A stretch of DNA of 64,000 bases from Acidisoma sp965199065 (GCF_965199065.1 NZ_CBDAQN010000001.1:496001-560000); one strand, 5' to 3'; positions 45,494 through 54,909 are shown, counted from the first letter of the stretch. Translations and numbers: made by a program. Notes: generated by a model not told the origin, from the letters alone.

Positions 45494-46309
45494 CTACTGC
45501 ACGGGCAGCGTGATCTCCGCCTCCATGAAGGTGAGCGCCCGGCCGGTGACCTGCACCCGGTCGTCCGCCAGCCTGCAATCGAGCCTCCCGCCGCGCCGCG
45601 AGGCCTGAAAAGCGGCGAGCGCGTTCCGGCCGAGGCGATCCGCCCAATAGGGCACGAGGCTCGAATGGATGGAACCGGTGACGGGGTCCTCGGGAATGCC
45701 GACCCCGGGCGCGAAGTACCGTGAGACGAAGTCGAACGGCCCGGCGGCATCGCCCGGCGCGGTGATGCAGAGGGACAGTCCGGTGAGCGCGAGGATGCCG
45801 ACCATATCCGGATTATACCCTCGGACCTCGGCCTCGCTCTCAAGCACCACGAAGAGGTTGTCCATCGCCTGCAGCACGGTCCGCCAGCCGGAGGGGAACA
45901 AGCCCGCGAGTGCCTGCGGCGGCGTGATCTCCCGCGGCGGCAGGCTGGGGAGGTCGAGCGTGTAGGCGCGGTCGCCCTCGGGCCTGACCCGGAGCATTCC
46001 GACCTCCCGCGTCGCGAAGGTGATCTCGCCGCCGATGCCATAGGCCGTGGCGAGCACATGGGCGGTGGCGAGGGTCGCATGACCGCAGAAGGCAACCTCC
46101 TGCGTCGGGGTGAACCAGCGCAGCTCGAAGATACCGCTCTCGTCGTCGCGCCGGCAGGCGAAGGCGGTTTCGGCGAGGTTGTTCTCGGCCGCGATCGCCT
46201 GGCACATCGCGTCATCCAGCCATTCGTCGAGGATGAGCACAGCGGCCGGGTTGCCGGTGAACAGCCGCTCGGCGAAGGCGTCGATCTGGAACATCGAGAG
46301 GGTGCGCAT
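45494..46309 (-). CDS. PhzF-family isomerase-like protein
   Basis: 271 residues from ATG 46309 (MRTLSMFQIDAFAERLFTGNPAAVL). The PhzF signature FTGNPAAV, the catalytic Glu in ENNLAETAF and the second-domain FCGHATLATAHVL and PEDPVTGSIHSSLVPYW are present. PhzF proteins are diaminopimelate-epimerase-fold isomerases; outside phenazine clusters their substrates are mostly unknown. No phenazine gene is nearby, so this is a stand-alone homologue. Divergent from the GNAT gene by under 100 bp. Confidence 0.92.
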   Translation of the reverse strand: MRTLSMFQIDAFAERLFTGNPAAVLILDEWLDDAMCQAIAAENNLAETAFACRRDDESGIFELRWFTPTQEVAFCGHATLATAHVLATAYGIGGEITFATREVGMLRVRPEGDRAYTLDLPSLPPREITPPQALAGLFPSGWRTVLQAMDNLFVVLESEAEVRGYNPDMVGILALTGLSLCITAPGDAAGPFDFVSRYFAPGVGIPEDPVTGSIHSSLVPYWADRLGRNALAAFQASRRGGRLDCRLADDRVQVTGRALTFMEAEITLPVQ

Positions 46310-46406
46310 GGGCGACGTTTTAGCGGAAGCGCCGCCGCCAGCGCCAGCCGCTTGCCCCAACCCTCACGCTGGCGGAGGATGCTCACCCACAACAGAGCGA
46401 TCCGAT

Positions 46407-47018
46407 TTGACCCAGCCGCCACCTGCCGACCCGATCCGCGCCGTTTCGCTCACCGGGCGTCACGTCCGTCTCGAACCGCTCTCGTCCGAGCATCATGACG
46501 GGCTTGTCGCCGCCGCCGAGGATGGGGCGCTCTGGCGTCTTTGGTACACCTCGGTGCCGGACCCGGACGCCATGGCCACGGAGATCGCGCGCCGTCTCGG
46601 GCTGCAGGAGGCGGGGTCCATGGCGCCCTTCACGGTCTTCTCCGAGCCGGAGGGCGTGATTGCGGGCATGACGACCTACATGAATGTTGACGCCGTCAAC
46701 CGGCGCGTGGAGATCGGCTCCACCTGGTACGCGCGCTCCGTGCAGCGGAGCGGGCTCAATACGGAGGCCAAGCTCCTTTTGCTCGGCCATGCCTTCGAGA
46801 CGCTCGACTGCATCGCCGTCGAGTTCCGGACCCACTTCCTGAACCAGCAGAGCCGTCGCGCGATCGAGCGGCTTGGCGCGAAGCTCGATGGCATCCTGCG
46901 GTGCCACACGCGGGCCAAGGACGGCAGCCTGCGGGACACCTGTGTCTACAGCATCACCGCGGCCGAGTGGCCGGCGATCCAAACTCACCTGCGATGGCTG
47001 CTGGAAAGGCCGCGCTGA
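46407..47018 (+). CDS. GNAT-family N-acetyltransferase
   Basis: 203 residues from TTG 46407; the longer frame upstream is the phzF shadow. The fold runs from VSLTGRHVRLEPLSSEHHDGL through GSTWYARSVQRSGLNTEAKLLLLGHAFE to the acetyl-CoA-binding region and NQQSRRAIERLGAK, as in RimJ/RimL-type acetyltransferases. It likely acetylates a protein N-terminus, amino acid or small amine; substrate unknown. Divergent from phzF. No ATG is available at the right place, so the rare TTG is preferred. Confidence 0.88.
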   Translation: MTQPPPADPIRAVSLTGRHVRLEPLSSEHHDGLVAAAEDGALWRLWYTSVPDPDAMATEIARRLGLQEAGSMAPFTVFSEPEGVIAGMTTYMNVDAVNRRVEIGSTWYARSVQRSGLNTEAKLLLLGHAFETLDCIAVEFRTHFLNQQSRRAIERLGAKLDGILRCHTRAKDGSLRDTCVYSITAAEWPAIQTHLRWLLERPR

Positions 47019-47130
47019 TCGACCACCGGGGCCTACCGCAAGACGCACGGCATCTTGCAAAGGTTTCGCCCGGCGCCACGTCCGTTTCGTGTTAAATGCC
47101 CACAAGGCGTAAGACAAGGAGATGGAAAAG

Positions 47131-47448
47131 ATGACGACGCTCAACCGGTTTTGGGGCGTTCTGCCCGCTCTGACAATTATCGGGGGGCTGACTACGGCTT
47201 CCGTTGCTATGGCGCAGTCCGCTTCGTCGGCGAGCGAGAGCATGGGTGCGACGACCGGCCTCGGCACGCACCACCGTTTCCCGACTGTCGCGGCCGCGCA
47301 GGCGCATTGCCCCGGCGACACGATCGTCTGGTCGAACGGCAAGGGGCTCACCTACCACATGGTGTCCGGCTCCTCCGGGATGGCAAGCCACGGCTTCTAT
47401 GCGTGCAAGATGGAAGCCGACAGCGCCGGGTTCCATCCGGCCGGCTGA
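47131..47448 (+). CDS. Small secreted protein of unknown function
   Basis: 105 residues from ATG 47131, with AAGGAG 9 nt upstream (ATG 47122 directly abuts this site). A signal peptide runs MTTLNRFWGVLPALTIIGG to SVAMAQ. The mature part has FPTVAAAQAHCPGDTIVWSN, a tyrosine (TYHMVSGSS) and GFYACKMEADSAGF: the pattern AxAHCPxDTVVW...YH...G.xMC..DA is found in many small exported proteins of alphaproteobacteria. Two cysteines could form a disulfide. Function unknown to me. Confidence 0.75.
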   Translation: MTTLNRFWGVLPALTIIGGLTTASVAMAQSASSASESMGATTGLGTHHRFPTVAAAQAHCPGDTIVWSNGKGLTYHMVSGSSGMASHGFYACKMEADSAGFHPAG

Positions 47449-47461
47449 ACAGGCGCAGGCA

Positions 47462-47494
47462 ACTCAGGCCGGGGTCAAGCGCCGCGGCCTGAGT
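47462..47494. terminator. Possible bidirectional terminator hairpin
   Basis: Perfect 9-bp arms ACTCAGGCC (47462-47470) and GGCCTGAGT (47486-47494) with a 15-nt loop lie between the convergent secreted-protein gene and glgX. No T run follows on either side, so termination would be weak or factor-dependent. Confidence 0.45.
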
Positions 47495-47500
47495 GACGGG

Positions 47501-49759
47501 TCAAGCCTCTTCGGCCGCCATCTCCGCCTCGACGATTGCGAGCGTCGCCGCGTAGGTCTGGTCGGCCGCCACCGGGCGCGGCGGAACATGCACCGCTCGC
47601 CGCTTCGTCCGCGCCACGCCGTAGGTCGGCTCGAGCACGAGTTCGAACAGCAGCAGAGACCGGCCGGTCACTGAGTAAGGATGCTCGAACGGGAAATTGG
47701 GTTCGCCGGCGGTGTCCTCGTCCGACAGGTTGGTGTCGATCAGCAGCCGCCACTCGCGGCCGCCAACCACCTCGGGCAAGGTGAACGCCACCACATCGTG
47801 GTAGGCATTGAGAATCATCAGCAGCGTGGCGTCGTTGCCGCGTTGCACGATGCCGGTCGCCTGTGCGCGGCCGTCGAGCAGCACGCCCATGCAACGTGCA
47901 TGTCCCTCTGCCCATTGCTCGTCCGCCATTTCTGTCGCGTCCGGGGCGAGCCAGGTGACATCCTTCAGGCCGAGCGTTTCGTCCCATTCGCCGTTGAGGA
48001 AACGTCCGCGGGTGAGCAGGGGGAAACGCCGACGCAGCGCCGAAATACGCGCGGTGAAGCGGGTGAGCGCCTCGCCGCGCGCGCCCATGTTCCAGTCGAC
48101 CCAGCTGATCTCGTTGTCCTGGCAATAAGCGTTGTTGTTGCCCTGCTGCGTGCGGCCGAGTTCGTCACCGGCCATGAGCATCGGCGTCCCCTTGGAGAGC
48201 AGCAGCGTCGCCAGCATGTTGCGGATCTGCCGCTCCCGGATCGCGTTGATCTCCGGATCGTCGGTCGGCCCCTCGGCGCCGCAGTTCCAGCTCAGGTTAT
48301 GCGAGTGCCCGTCGCGATTGTTCTCGCCGTTGGCCTCGTTGTGCTTCTCGTTGTAGCTCACGAGATCGGCCAGCGTGAAACCGTCATGGGCGGTGATGAA
48401 GTTGACCGAGGCCCAGGGCTTGCGGCCCCTGCGCCCGAACACATCCGCCGAGCCGGTGAGGCGGGAGGCGAGGGCCGGCATCTGCGCATCGTCGCCCTTC
48501 CAGAAGGCGCGCACGGTATCGCGGAACTTGTCGTTCCACTCGGCCCATCCCGGCGGGAAGCCGCCGACCTGGTAGCCGCCGGGGCCGCAATCCCACGGCT
48601 CGGCGATGAGCTTGACGGCGTCGAGCACCGGGTCCTGCTCGACGGCCTTGAGGAAGCCGCTCTGTTCGTCGAAGCCGTGCGGCTCGCGCGCGAGGATTGT
48701 GCCGAGGTCGAAGCGGAAGCCGTCCACATGCATCTCGGTCACCCAGTAGCGCAGACTGTCGTTGACGAGGCGGATGACGCGGGCATGGCTGAGGTTCAGC
48801 GTGTTCCCGGTGCCGGTGTCGTTGATGTAGTAGCGCTTCTGGTCGGGCAGCAGGCGGTAATAGCTGGCGTTGTCGATGCCCTTGAAGGACAGGGTCGGGC
48901 CGAGATGATTGCCCTCGGCCGTATGGTTGTAGACGACGTCGAGAATGATCTCGAGCCCGGAATCATGCAGGCGCGCGACCATCTCCTTGAACTCGGAATA
49001 GGCGGTCTCCGGCGTCTGCGCGTAGCGGCGCGCTGGGGCGAAGAAGCAGAGCGTGTTGTAGCCCCAGTAGTTGGTGAGGCCCTGTTCCACGAGATAACTG
49101 TCGTCGACGAACCGGTGGATCGGCAGGATCTCGATGGTGGTGACGCCGAGGCGCTTGAAGTGCCGGATCATCGGCGGCGAGGCGAGGCCGCGAAAGGTGC
49201 CGCGGGATTCCGGTGCGACCTCGGGGTGGAGTTTGGTCAGGCCGCGAACATGCGCCTCATAGAGGACAGTGCGTTCCCAGGGGATCGCGGGCGGCTGGTC
49301 CCGGCCCCAGGTGAAGGCAGGGTCGATCACCCGGCAGCGCGGCATGAAGGGGGCGCTGTCTCGCGTGTCGTAGGAGAGATCGGCATCCGGATGCCCGATG
49401 GTGTAGCCGAACAAAGCCGGATCCCAGGTCAGTTCACCGACGACCGCCTTGCCATACGGATCGAGCACCAGCTTGTGCGGGTTGAAGCGGTGCCCGGCCT
49501 CGGGCTCGTATGGCCCGTGGACGCGGTATGCGTAGAAGGTGCCGGGCCTGAGGTCGGGGATGAAGCCGTGAAACACCTCGTTGGTGTATTCGGGCAGAGG
49601 GATGCGTTCCAGCTCCTGCTCGCCCTGGGCGTCGAACAGGCAAAGCTCGACCTTGGTCGCGTTGGCGGAGAACAGGGCGAAGTTGACGCCGAGGCCGGTC
49701 CAGGTGGCGCCGAGCGGGTAGGGCAAGCCCTCACGGACGCTGCTGCCGAAGAGTGCCAT
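47501..49759 (-). CDS. glgX: Glycogen debranching enzyme GlgX (isoamylase type)
   Basis: 752 residues; GH13 enzyme hydrolysing alpha-1,6 branches of glycogen. An N-terminal CBM48 domain (YPLGATWTGLGVNFALFSANATKVELCLF in parts) precedes the barrel. Catalytic motifs: VDGFRFDLGTI with the nucleophile Asp, LIAEPWDCGPGGYQVGGF with the acid Glu, and NFITAHDGFTLADLVSYNEKHN with the stabilising Asp. Length is typical (about 700). No other glycogen gene (glgA, glgB, glgC, glgP) is in the window, so it stands alone here; a long antisense frame of about 700 codons is a shadow. Confidence 0.95.
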   Translation of the reverse strand: MALFGSSVREGLPYPLGATWTGLGVNFALFSANATKVELCLFDAQGEQELERIPLPEYTNEVFHGFIPDLRPGTFYAYRVHGPYEPEAGHRFNPHKLVLDPYGKAVVGELTWDPALFGYTIGHPDADLSYDTRDSAPFMPRCRVIDPAFTWGRDQPPAIPWERTVLYEAHVRGLTKLHPEVAPESRGTFRGLASPPMIRHFKRLGVTTIEILPIHRFVDDSYLVEQGLTNYWGYNTLCFFAPARRYAQTPETAYSEFKEMVARLHDSGLEIILDVVYNHTAEGNHLGPTLSFKGIDNASYYRLLPDQKRYYINDTGTGNTLNLSHARVIRLVNDSLRYWVTEMHVDGFRFDLGTILAREPHGFDEQSGFLKAVEQDPVLDAVKLIAEPWDCGPGGYQVGGFPPGWAEWNDKFRDTVRAFWKGDDAQMPALASRLTGSADVFGRRGRKPWASVNFITAHDGFTLADLVSYNEKHNEANGENNRDGHSHNLSWNCGAEGPTDDPEINAIRERQIRNMLATLLLSKGTPMLMAGDELGRTQQGNNNAYCQDNEISWVDWNMGARGEALTRFTARISALRRRFPLLTRGRFLNGEWDETLGLKDVTWLAPDATEMADEQWAEGHARCMGVLLDGRAQATGIVQRGNDATLLMILNAYHDVVAFTLPEVVGGREWRLLIDTNLSDEDTAGEPNFPFEHPYSVTGRSLLLFELVLEPTYGVARTKRRAVHVPPRPVAADQTYAATLAIVEAEMAAEEA

Positions 49760-49832
49760 GAGAGGCTCCGATACAAGTATGTGTGATCAGAGGTGGGGCT
49801 GTCCGGGCCGTCCGCAACGGAAGCGGTGTGCC

Positions 49833-50123
49833 TCAGCCGGCGCGCATCAGGCGGATTGCCTGGGCGTCCGCCCGGGTGGCCGCACCGATATGGTAGCGAT
49901 GGACCTTCCCGAGCCCGTCCTTGAAGCCGACGAACTCCCAAGGCGTGTCGGTCAGGTGATCCGCCTGAACACCCGACACGAGGAAGTAGGAATCTGCCCC
50001 TCCGTCCCAGGCCTGAACGAGTTCGACCCAGCGGCAGGGCAAGGTGAGCTTTTCCCGATGGCCTTCGTGCTCGTGAGCCGTCAGCGTGATCTCGCGGGCG
50101 GCCCAGCCGGAGTCATTGTCCAT
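49833..50123 (-). CDS. Hypothetical protein, 96 residues
   Basis: A 96-residue frame with normal codon use and no signal peptide or membrane helix. Begins MDNDSGWAAREITLTAHEHEGH, then LPCRWVELVQAWDGGADSYFLVSGVQ and the Trp/Phe pair of TPWEFVGFKDG, ending with a polar helix. I do not recognise the family. It lies between glgX and aspS, 73 bp upstream of glgX on the same strand, so the two may be co-transcribed. Called because of its clean composition and the absence of a better frame. Confidence 0.6.
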   Translation of the reverse strand: MDNDSGWAAREITLTAHEHEGHREKLTLPCRWVELVQAWDGGADSYFLVSGVQADHLTDTPWEFVGFKDGLGKVHRYHIGAATRADAQAIRLMRAG

Positions 50124-50312
50124 CCAACATCCTCGGTCATCGGCCCGAGGATAGTCTGAGGCCGCGCGGTGGAACAGCGAAACCTTTGCCGGTCATGCGC
50201 TTCCGGCACGGCTCGGCGCCGATCCGCGTCTGCCGCTTGACAGCACCGGGGGCGCGGCCTTGTCTGCCGCCCCTCCCGCTCGCGTCACCTTCGGATCACC
50301 AGGACCTCGCCC

Positions 50313-52100
50313 ATGCACACCTACCGCACCCATGGCTGTGGCGCCCTGCGCCCCTCGGACGCCGGTATCACCGCGCGTCTCTCTGGCTGGGTCCATAGCA
50401 AGCGCGACCATGGCGGCCTGCTGTTCATCGATCTCCGCGACCATTTCGGCATCACCCAGTGCGTCTTCCCGGCCGGCTCCGAAGCCTTCGCCGCCGCCGA
50501 TGCGCTGCGGGTCGAGAGCGTCATCACCGTCACCGGCGAGGTCGTGCCGCGCGAGCCCTCGACCGTGAACCCTCGCCTGCCCACCGGCGGCATCGAGCTG
50601 CGCGTCCGCGCGCTCGAGGTGCAGTCGGCGGCCGACGTGCTGCCGATCCAGGTGGCGGGCGAGCACAACTACCCGGACGATCTGCGGCTGAAGTACCGTT
50701 TCCTCGACCTGCGGCGGGACCGCGTCCATCGCAACATGCTGCTGCGCGCCGGGGTGATCGCCTCGATCCGCCGCCGCATGGTCGACCAGGGCTTCGTCGA
50801 GTTCCAGACGCCGATCCTTACCGCCTCCTCGCCCGAGGGCGCGCGCGACTTTTTGGTGCCGGCGCGCAACCACCCCGGCAAGTTCTACGCGCTGCCCCAG
50901 GCGCCGCAGCAGTTCAAGCAGCTCTGCATGGTCGCGGGGTTCGACCGCTATTTCCAGATCGCGCCCTGCTTCAGGGACGAGGCGGCCCGTGCCGACCGCT
51001 CCCCCGGCGAGTTCTACCAGCTCGATTTCGAGATGAGTTTTGTTACCCAGGAAGACGTGTTCGCCACCCTCGAGCCGGTGATGGCGGGGCTGTTCGAGGA
51101 GTTCGGCCAAGGCCGCGCGGTGACGCCGGCGCCGTTCCCGCGCATCCCCTACGCCGAGGCGCTGCTGGTCTATGGCTCGGACAAGCCGGACCTCCGCAAC
51201 CCGCTGCGCATCACCGACGTGACCGAGCACTTCGCGGGCTCTGGCTTCGGCCTGTTCGCCAAGATCGCGGCGGGCGGGGGGATCGTGCGGGCTATTCCGG
51301 CGCCGGGCGCGGGCGGCAACCCACGCTCCTTCTTCGACAAGCTCAACGAGTGGGCGCGGGCGGAGGGTGCCAGCGGCCTCGGCTACATCACCTTCGACGC
51401 CGAGGGCCCCAAGGGACCGATCGCCCGCAATCTGGAGCCTGCGAGAGCTGCCGCCATCGCCGAGGCCTGCGGTTTGAAGGCCGGCGATGCGGTGTTCTTT
51501 GCCGCAGGCACGCCGGACACCACGCCGAAGTTCGCGGGAGCGGTGCGGACCAAGCTCGGCACGGACCTCGGCCTCATCGAACAGAACGCGTTCCGCTTTT
51601 GTTGGATCACCGACTTCCCGATGTATGAGCTGAACGAGGAGACCGGGCTGATCGATTTCAGCCACAACCCGTTCTCGATGCCGCAGGGCGGGTTGGAGGC
51701 ACTCAACAGCCAGGACCCGCTGACCATCAACGCCTACCAGTATGACATCGTCTGCAACGGGATCGAGTTGTCCTCGGGCGCCATCCGCAACCACCGGCCG
51801 GACATCATGCTGCGGGCGTTCGAGATCGCGGGCTATCCGGCCGAGGAGGTCGAGGCGCGCTTCGGCGGCATGCTTCAGGCTTTCCGCTACGGCGCCCCGC
51901 CGCATGGCGGTTCGGCTCCCGGCATTGATCGCATGGTCATGCTGCTGGCGGACGAGCCCAATATTCGCGAGGTCATCCTTTTCCCGCTCAGCCAGGGCGG
52001 CGAGGACCTGATGATGGGTGCGCCGGCCGAAGTGACGCCGGCTCGGCTACGCGAGCTTTCGCTGGCGGTTGTGCTGCCACCTAAGGTCGTCAAGACATGA
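50313..52100 (+). CDS. aspS: Aspartyl-tRNA synthetase
   Basis: 595 residues; class II synthetase charging tRNA-Asp (and, in non-discriminating forms, tRNA-Asn). N-terminal OB-fold anticodon domain (GALRPSDAGITARLSGWVHSKRD), motif 2 (FRDEAARADRSPGEFYQLDFEM), the bacterial GAD insertion (about residues 290-410) and motif 3 (HGGSAPGIDRMVML) are present. AGGA precedes ATG 50313 by 8 nt. Divergent from the 96-residue gene by 189 bp. No gatCAB is visible here, so amino-acid specificity is undecided. Confidence 0.96.
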   Translation: MHTYRTHGCGALRPSDAGITARLSGWVHSKRDHGGLLFIDLRDHFGITQCVFPAGSEAFAAADALRVESVITVTGEVVPREPSTVNPRLPTGGIELRVRALEVQSAADVLPIQVAGEHNYPDDLRLKYRFLDLRRDRVHRNMLLRAGVIASIRRRMVDQGFVEFQTPILTASSPEGARDFLVPARNHPGKFYALPQAPQQFKQLCMVAGFDRYFQIAPCFRDEAARADRSPGEFYQLDFEMSFVTQEDVFATLEPVMAGLFEEFGQGRAVTPAPFPRIPYAEALLVYGSDKPDLRNPLRITDVTEHFAGSGFGLFAKIAAGGGIVRAIPAPGAGGNPRSFFDKLNEWARAEGASGLGYITFDAEGPKGPIARNLEPARAAAIAEACGLKAGDAVFFAAGTPDTTPKFAGAVRTKLGTDLGLIEQNAFRFCWITDFPMYELNEETGLIDFSHNPFSMPQGGLEALNSQDPLTINAYQYDIVCNGIELSSGAIRNHRPDIMLRAFEIAGYPAEEVEARFGGMLQAFRYGAPPHGGSAPGIDRMVMLLADEPNIREVILFPLSQGGEDLMMGAPAEVTPARLRELSLAVVLPPKVVKT

Positions 52101-52152
52101 CCGCCGGATGGAGTAGTGGAGCCGCGCTCACGCAAGGGCCTTGGGCACTGCT

Positions 52153-53661
52153 TCACACGAGCCTCGGGTTCGTTTTGAGGGTCACTTTGCGGACAAGGTT
52201 ATAAAAGCGGCCAAATAGTTCCCTGAAAACCTCTCGTCGAAGAAGATAGAGCGCCGCAACGTAGAGGCTTGATCCAGCAGTACCTATGACAAGGCACCTC
52301 AACAGGTTGTGGTTTGCTATGGCGGGCAGCGTTGACAGAAGAAAGCCGACCGTCATGCTGAGGCCAGCGAGGACCAAGGGTGCTACATACAACTCGATTA
52401 TGCGGATAACACTGATCATTCTACTTCTGAAAATAAGTAGGGAAGCAAGCGGGGGATAGACCGCGTAGTAGACAACCACAGCTGTGGCCACACCAGTTGC
52501 GCCGTCAAGCTTCCCTCCCACAATCACGGCAATGTAGAACAGAGGTGCACAAACTATTGCAAATCTGAACATACGCTTAAATTCGCGCCGGGCACTTAGA
52601 AGTGATCCAGTGATCCAAGAGACCGCGTCGAAAGGTAACCCGATACTTAACAGCTGTACAAGCGGAACAGCGCCTAACCAGCGATTGCCGAAAAGTAAGT
52701 GTAGCCCCGGTCCGGCCAAGGCAGCCTGCAGAAAGCAAAAGGGAACAACCAGATATGAGAGCAGACGCGAAGCGCGAAGTGCGGCGTCCGCTTGCTGCTC
52801 CGGCGAGCTACGAAGCTGTGCTAAAGCTGGAAATAGCACATTCGTAAAGTTGCCAGCAAGCATACGCACCGGCTGCACGGAGAACCGAAACGCGAAGTAG
52901 TATAAGCCGACCACGTTGTGGCTCGCGATGATCCCAAGGACGATGTAATCGCCCTGGTTGACGAATTCGATAAGCGTGCGAGTGGCAAAGACAAGAGAAC
53001 TGCTTCCAAACATGTACTTAGCTTGCACTAGTCGAAACCGCTGCCAGATTCTGGCAGGAGCTTTGCGCCAAAACCAGCCGGCTCGAATTAGCGCCAGTAG
53101 AGGGATTGGGATAGCAAAGCTGTATGCCCCGAACCCTCCCCATGCCAGCAGGATCGTGCTCGTTTGAAGAGCTGCAATCTCGAACGTGTTGTATGCAGCT
53201 AAAAAACGAAAATCCATTGCGAGCCGTATCGTGACGCTTGGGACCGTCGCAAGTGCTTGAATCGGCATCGCAATAGCCAAAATGAGGATCAAGCCCATCA
53301 CGCTGCGGCTGTGGTAGATGCCTGCCGCGATAGGCGCCGCGACGATCATCGTGAGCATCCCAACTATGCCCAGAGCTAAACTGATCCAAAAGGCAGGAGT
53401 CGACCAAAAACGTACAGTTCGTTGGCGCTGCAGCAAGACGTCATCAACGCCGAAACCGACCAGAACCTGTGCTACACTAGCCACAGTATTCGCCAAGCCA
53501 ATGACGCCGAAATCTGCGGGCAAAAGCAACGCCGCCAGAGCAAGCTGCGAGAAAAAACCAAAGAGACGAGCAGTTAGGCTCTGCGCAATCAGCCAGACGA
53601 CGCCGCTGGTCGCAGCACGGCCGAGACCGCCGTTGCTGGGACTTGACCCTGAACTACTCAT
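52153..53661 (-). CDS. Wzx/MVF-type polysaccharide flippase
   Basis: 502 residues with about 12-14 hydrophobic helices, beginning ATSGVVWLIAQSLTARLFGFFSQLALAALL and continuing with typical flippase stretches (FGVIGLANTVASVAQVLVGFGVDDVLLQ, and a C-terminal polysaccharide-synthesis domain). It should flip lipid-linked oligosaccharide repeat units across the inner membrane. It is convergent with aspS, and GC content drops sharply here compared with aspS. A GT32 gene lies 342 bp upstream on the same strand. Substrate unknown. Confidence 0.88.
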   Translation of the reverse strand: MSSSGSSPSNGGLGRAATSGVVWLIAQSLTARLFGFFSQLALAALLLPADFGVIGLANTVASVAQVLVGFGVDDVLLQRQRTVRFWSTPAFWISLALGIVGMLTMIVAAPIAAGIYHSRSVMGLILILAIAMPIQALATVPSVTIRLAMDFRFLAAYNTFEIAALQTSTILLAWGGFGAYSFAIPIPLLALIRAGWFWRKAPARIWQRFRLVQAKYMFGSSSLVFATRTLIEFVNQGDYIVLGIIASHNVVGLYYFAFRFSVQPVRMLAGNFTNVLFPALAQLRSSPEQQADAALRASRLLSYLVVPFCFLQAALAGPGLHLLFGNRWLGAVPLVQLLSIGLPFDAVSWITGSLLSARREFKRMFRFAIVCAPLFYIAVIVGGKLDGATGVATAVVVYYAVYPPLASLLIFRSRMISVIRIIELYVAPLVLAGLSMTVGFLLSTLPAIANHNLLRCLVIGTAGSSLYVAALYLLRREVFRELFGRFYNLVRKVTLKTNPRLV

Positions 53662-54003
53662 ACATAACCCTTGAATTTGCGGTTTCGAGCATCGCCGCGC
53701 TGCGGTAAGCGGCCGAACGCCATCGAACGTTACAGCTCATTGCACTGTCGCAGCCTGGGAATAGATGTGCTCTCGGAGCGTGATGCAATACAAGGAGGCC
53801 TAAATCACTCTCCGTGTTTGGCACATCGAGGTTTTAATACAGACGCCGATCAGGACAGTCAACGCTGTTGCCCCATTAGCTGAACCGTCACAGTTTGGTG
53901 ACCGCCAGTGATCAAACTGGGCGCTGGTTCAGCCATCAATTGGATGGCTGGGGAAGTGTCAACAGGGGCAGCCCGGTAGTCGTAATCTGACCCTAGCGCA
54001 GCT
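53662..54003. other. 342-bp spacer with two inverted repeats, no gene called
   Basis: Contains a nested structure at 53881-53931 (outer TGAACC/GGTTCA, inner CAGTTTG/CAAACTG) and directly after it an 8-bp stem at 53930-53950 (CAGCCATC/GATGGCTG, loop AATTG). A weak 70-codon plus-strand frame (53671-53883) has poor composition and no ribosome site. The repeats sit between two minus-strand genes and may be RNA structure or the debris of a mobile element. Confidence 0.5.
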
Positions 54004-54909
54004 TTAAGCTCTGCTGCTCTGTTGGCTACCCAGCTTCGCTAGCCTTTGTCCGAGCCGTCTTGGACCTCTCAAGATCTTACGAAGGAACAACAAAACCATG
54101 TTTGTAAAGCCCACCTTCGCTAGCGGAATTAGCTCCTGCTGACTATAGTGAGACCGGAGAATGCCGCGATGACTCTCAGACCGGTCATTGTCAAAGATGC
54201 TATAACGCAAGCCTTCGACGGTCGCGTCTATTAATCGGTGCGGGTGAGCAGACAATAGAGGCGCAATTGCAAGCGTGTAAGGAATCGGTCCCGTGACCCT
54301 AAGCGTAGCGGATTTCCCATACCCGTAGAGCGCCGTGTAGCATTTAATATTCCGCAAGACCATCTCGATCACGGCTTTCAGAAAAGGATGTCCTGGCGCG
54401 CAAATTATATGCCACTGTTGAAACTCGGTGACACCAATAGCCGATAGCTCGCTGTGGATACCCCAGTCCTCATACTGCTCGCCCGGCTTATTGTGCCAGT
54501 GGGAAAGCAGAAACACGTCATCCGGACGGATGACGTGTTCCAGCGGGCGGTCTACTGTGCTTTTCATGTCGAGATAAATTCCGCCAAGGCGGTAAAGTAG
54601 CAGGTATCGGAAGACGTCAGCTTTGGCGGCTCCGTAGTTTTGACCAATGCGGTTGTAAAGCTGGGATACAGCTTTTCCATAGTGAGTGAAGATAAAGGTT
54701 TCAGCGGCATCGTCATCGTAAAACCTGTAATCCCATTGCGGATTCAGGTCCTTAAGCTTCGCGACGTTCTCTGAAAAACCGGTTGGCCAAGGGGCTTTAT
54801 GATAGGTCTGATGAATGATCCTCGGGATGCTGGTTCCAGCAGTGATGGTGGACACCAACGGGAACCCGGGTGGTTCGTTTAGCCGCAGCGAACGCAGAAT
54901 TTTCGTCAT
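54004..54909 (-). CDS. Glycosyltransferase with DXD sugar-binding motif (GT32-like)
   Basis: 301 residues. PRIIHQTYHKAPWP near residue 29, YRFYDDDAAETF, AAKADVFRYLLLYRLGGIYLDMKS with the DxD-type acid pair (YLDMK) and WIHSEL-like segment EQYEDWGIHSELSAIG belong to the Gly_transf_sug (GT32) family. Such enzymes add hexoses in O-antigen or capsule. AAGGA precedes ATG 54909. GC is low relative to the housekeeping genes. It is upstream of the flippase on the same strand, so the two probably serve one polysaccharide pathway. Sugar and linkage unknown. Confidence 0.85.
   Translation of the reverse strand: MTKILRSLRLNEPPGFPLVSTITAGTSIPRIIHQTYHKAPWPTGFSENVAKLKDLNPQWDYRFYDDDAAETFIFTHYGKAVSQLYNRIGQNYGAAKADVFRYLLLYRLGGIYLDMKSTVDRPLEHVIRPDDVFLLSHWHNKPGEQYEDWGIHSELSAIGVTEFQQWHIICAPGHPFLKAVIEMVLRNIKCYTALYGYGKSATLRVTGPIPYTLAIAPLLSAHPHRLIDATVEGLRYSIFDNDRSESHRGILRSHYSQQELIPLAKVGFTNMVLLFLRKILRGPRRLGQRLAKLGSQQSSRA

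Noticed and set aside
47681..49786. Plus-strand 701-codon frame antisense to glgX
   Set aside because: GlgX on the minus strand has all catalytic motifs; the antisense frame has none and is Arg/Glu/Ala shadow sequence.
50193..51905. Minus-strand 570-codon frame antisense to aspS
   Set aside because: Shadow of aspS with no domain signature; it also runs through the aspS leader.
53671..53883. Plus-strand 70-codon frame in the GT32-flippase spacer
   Set aside because: Weak composition, no ribosome site, no similarity recognised.
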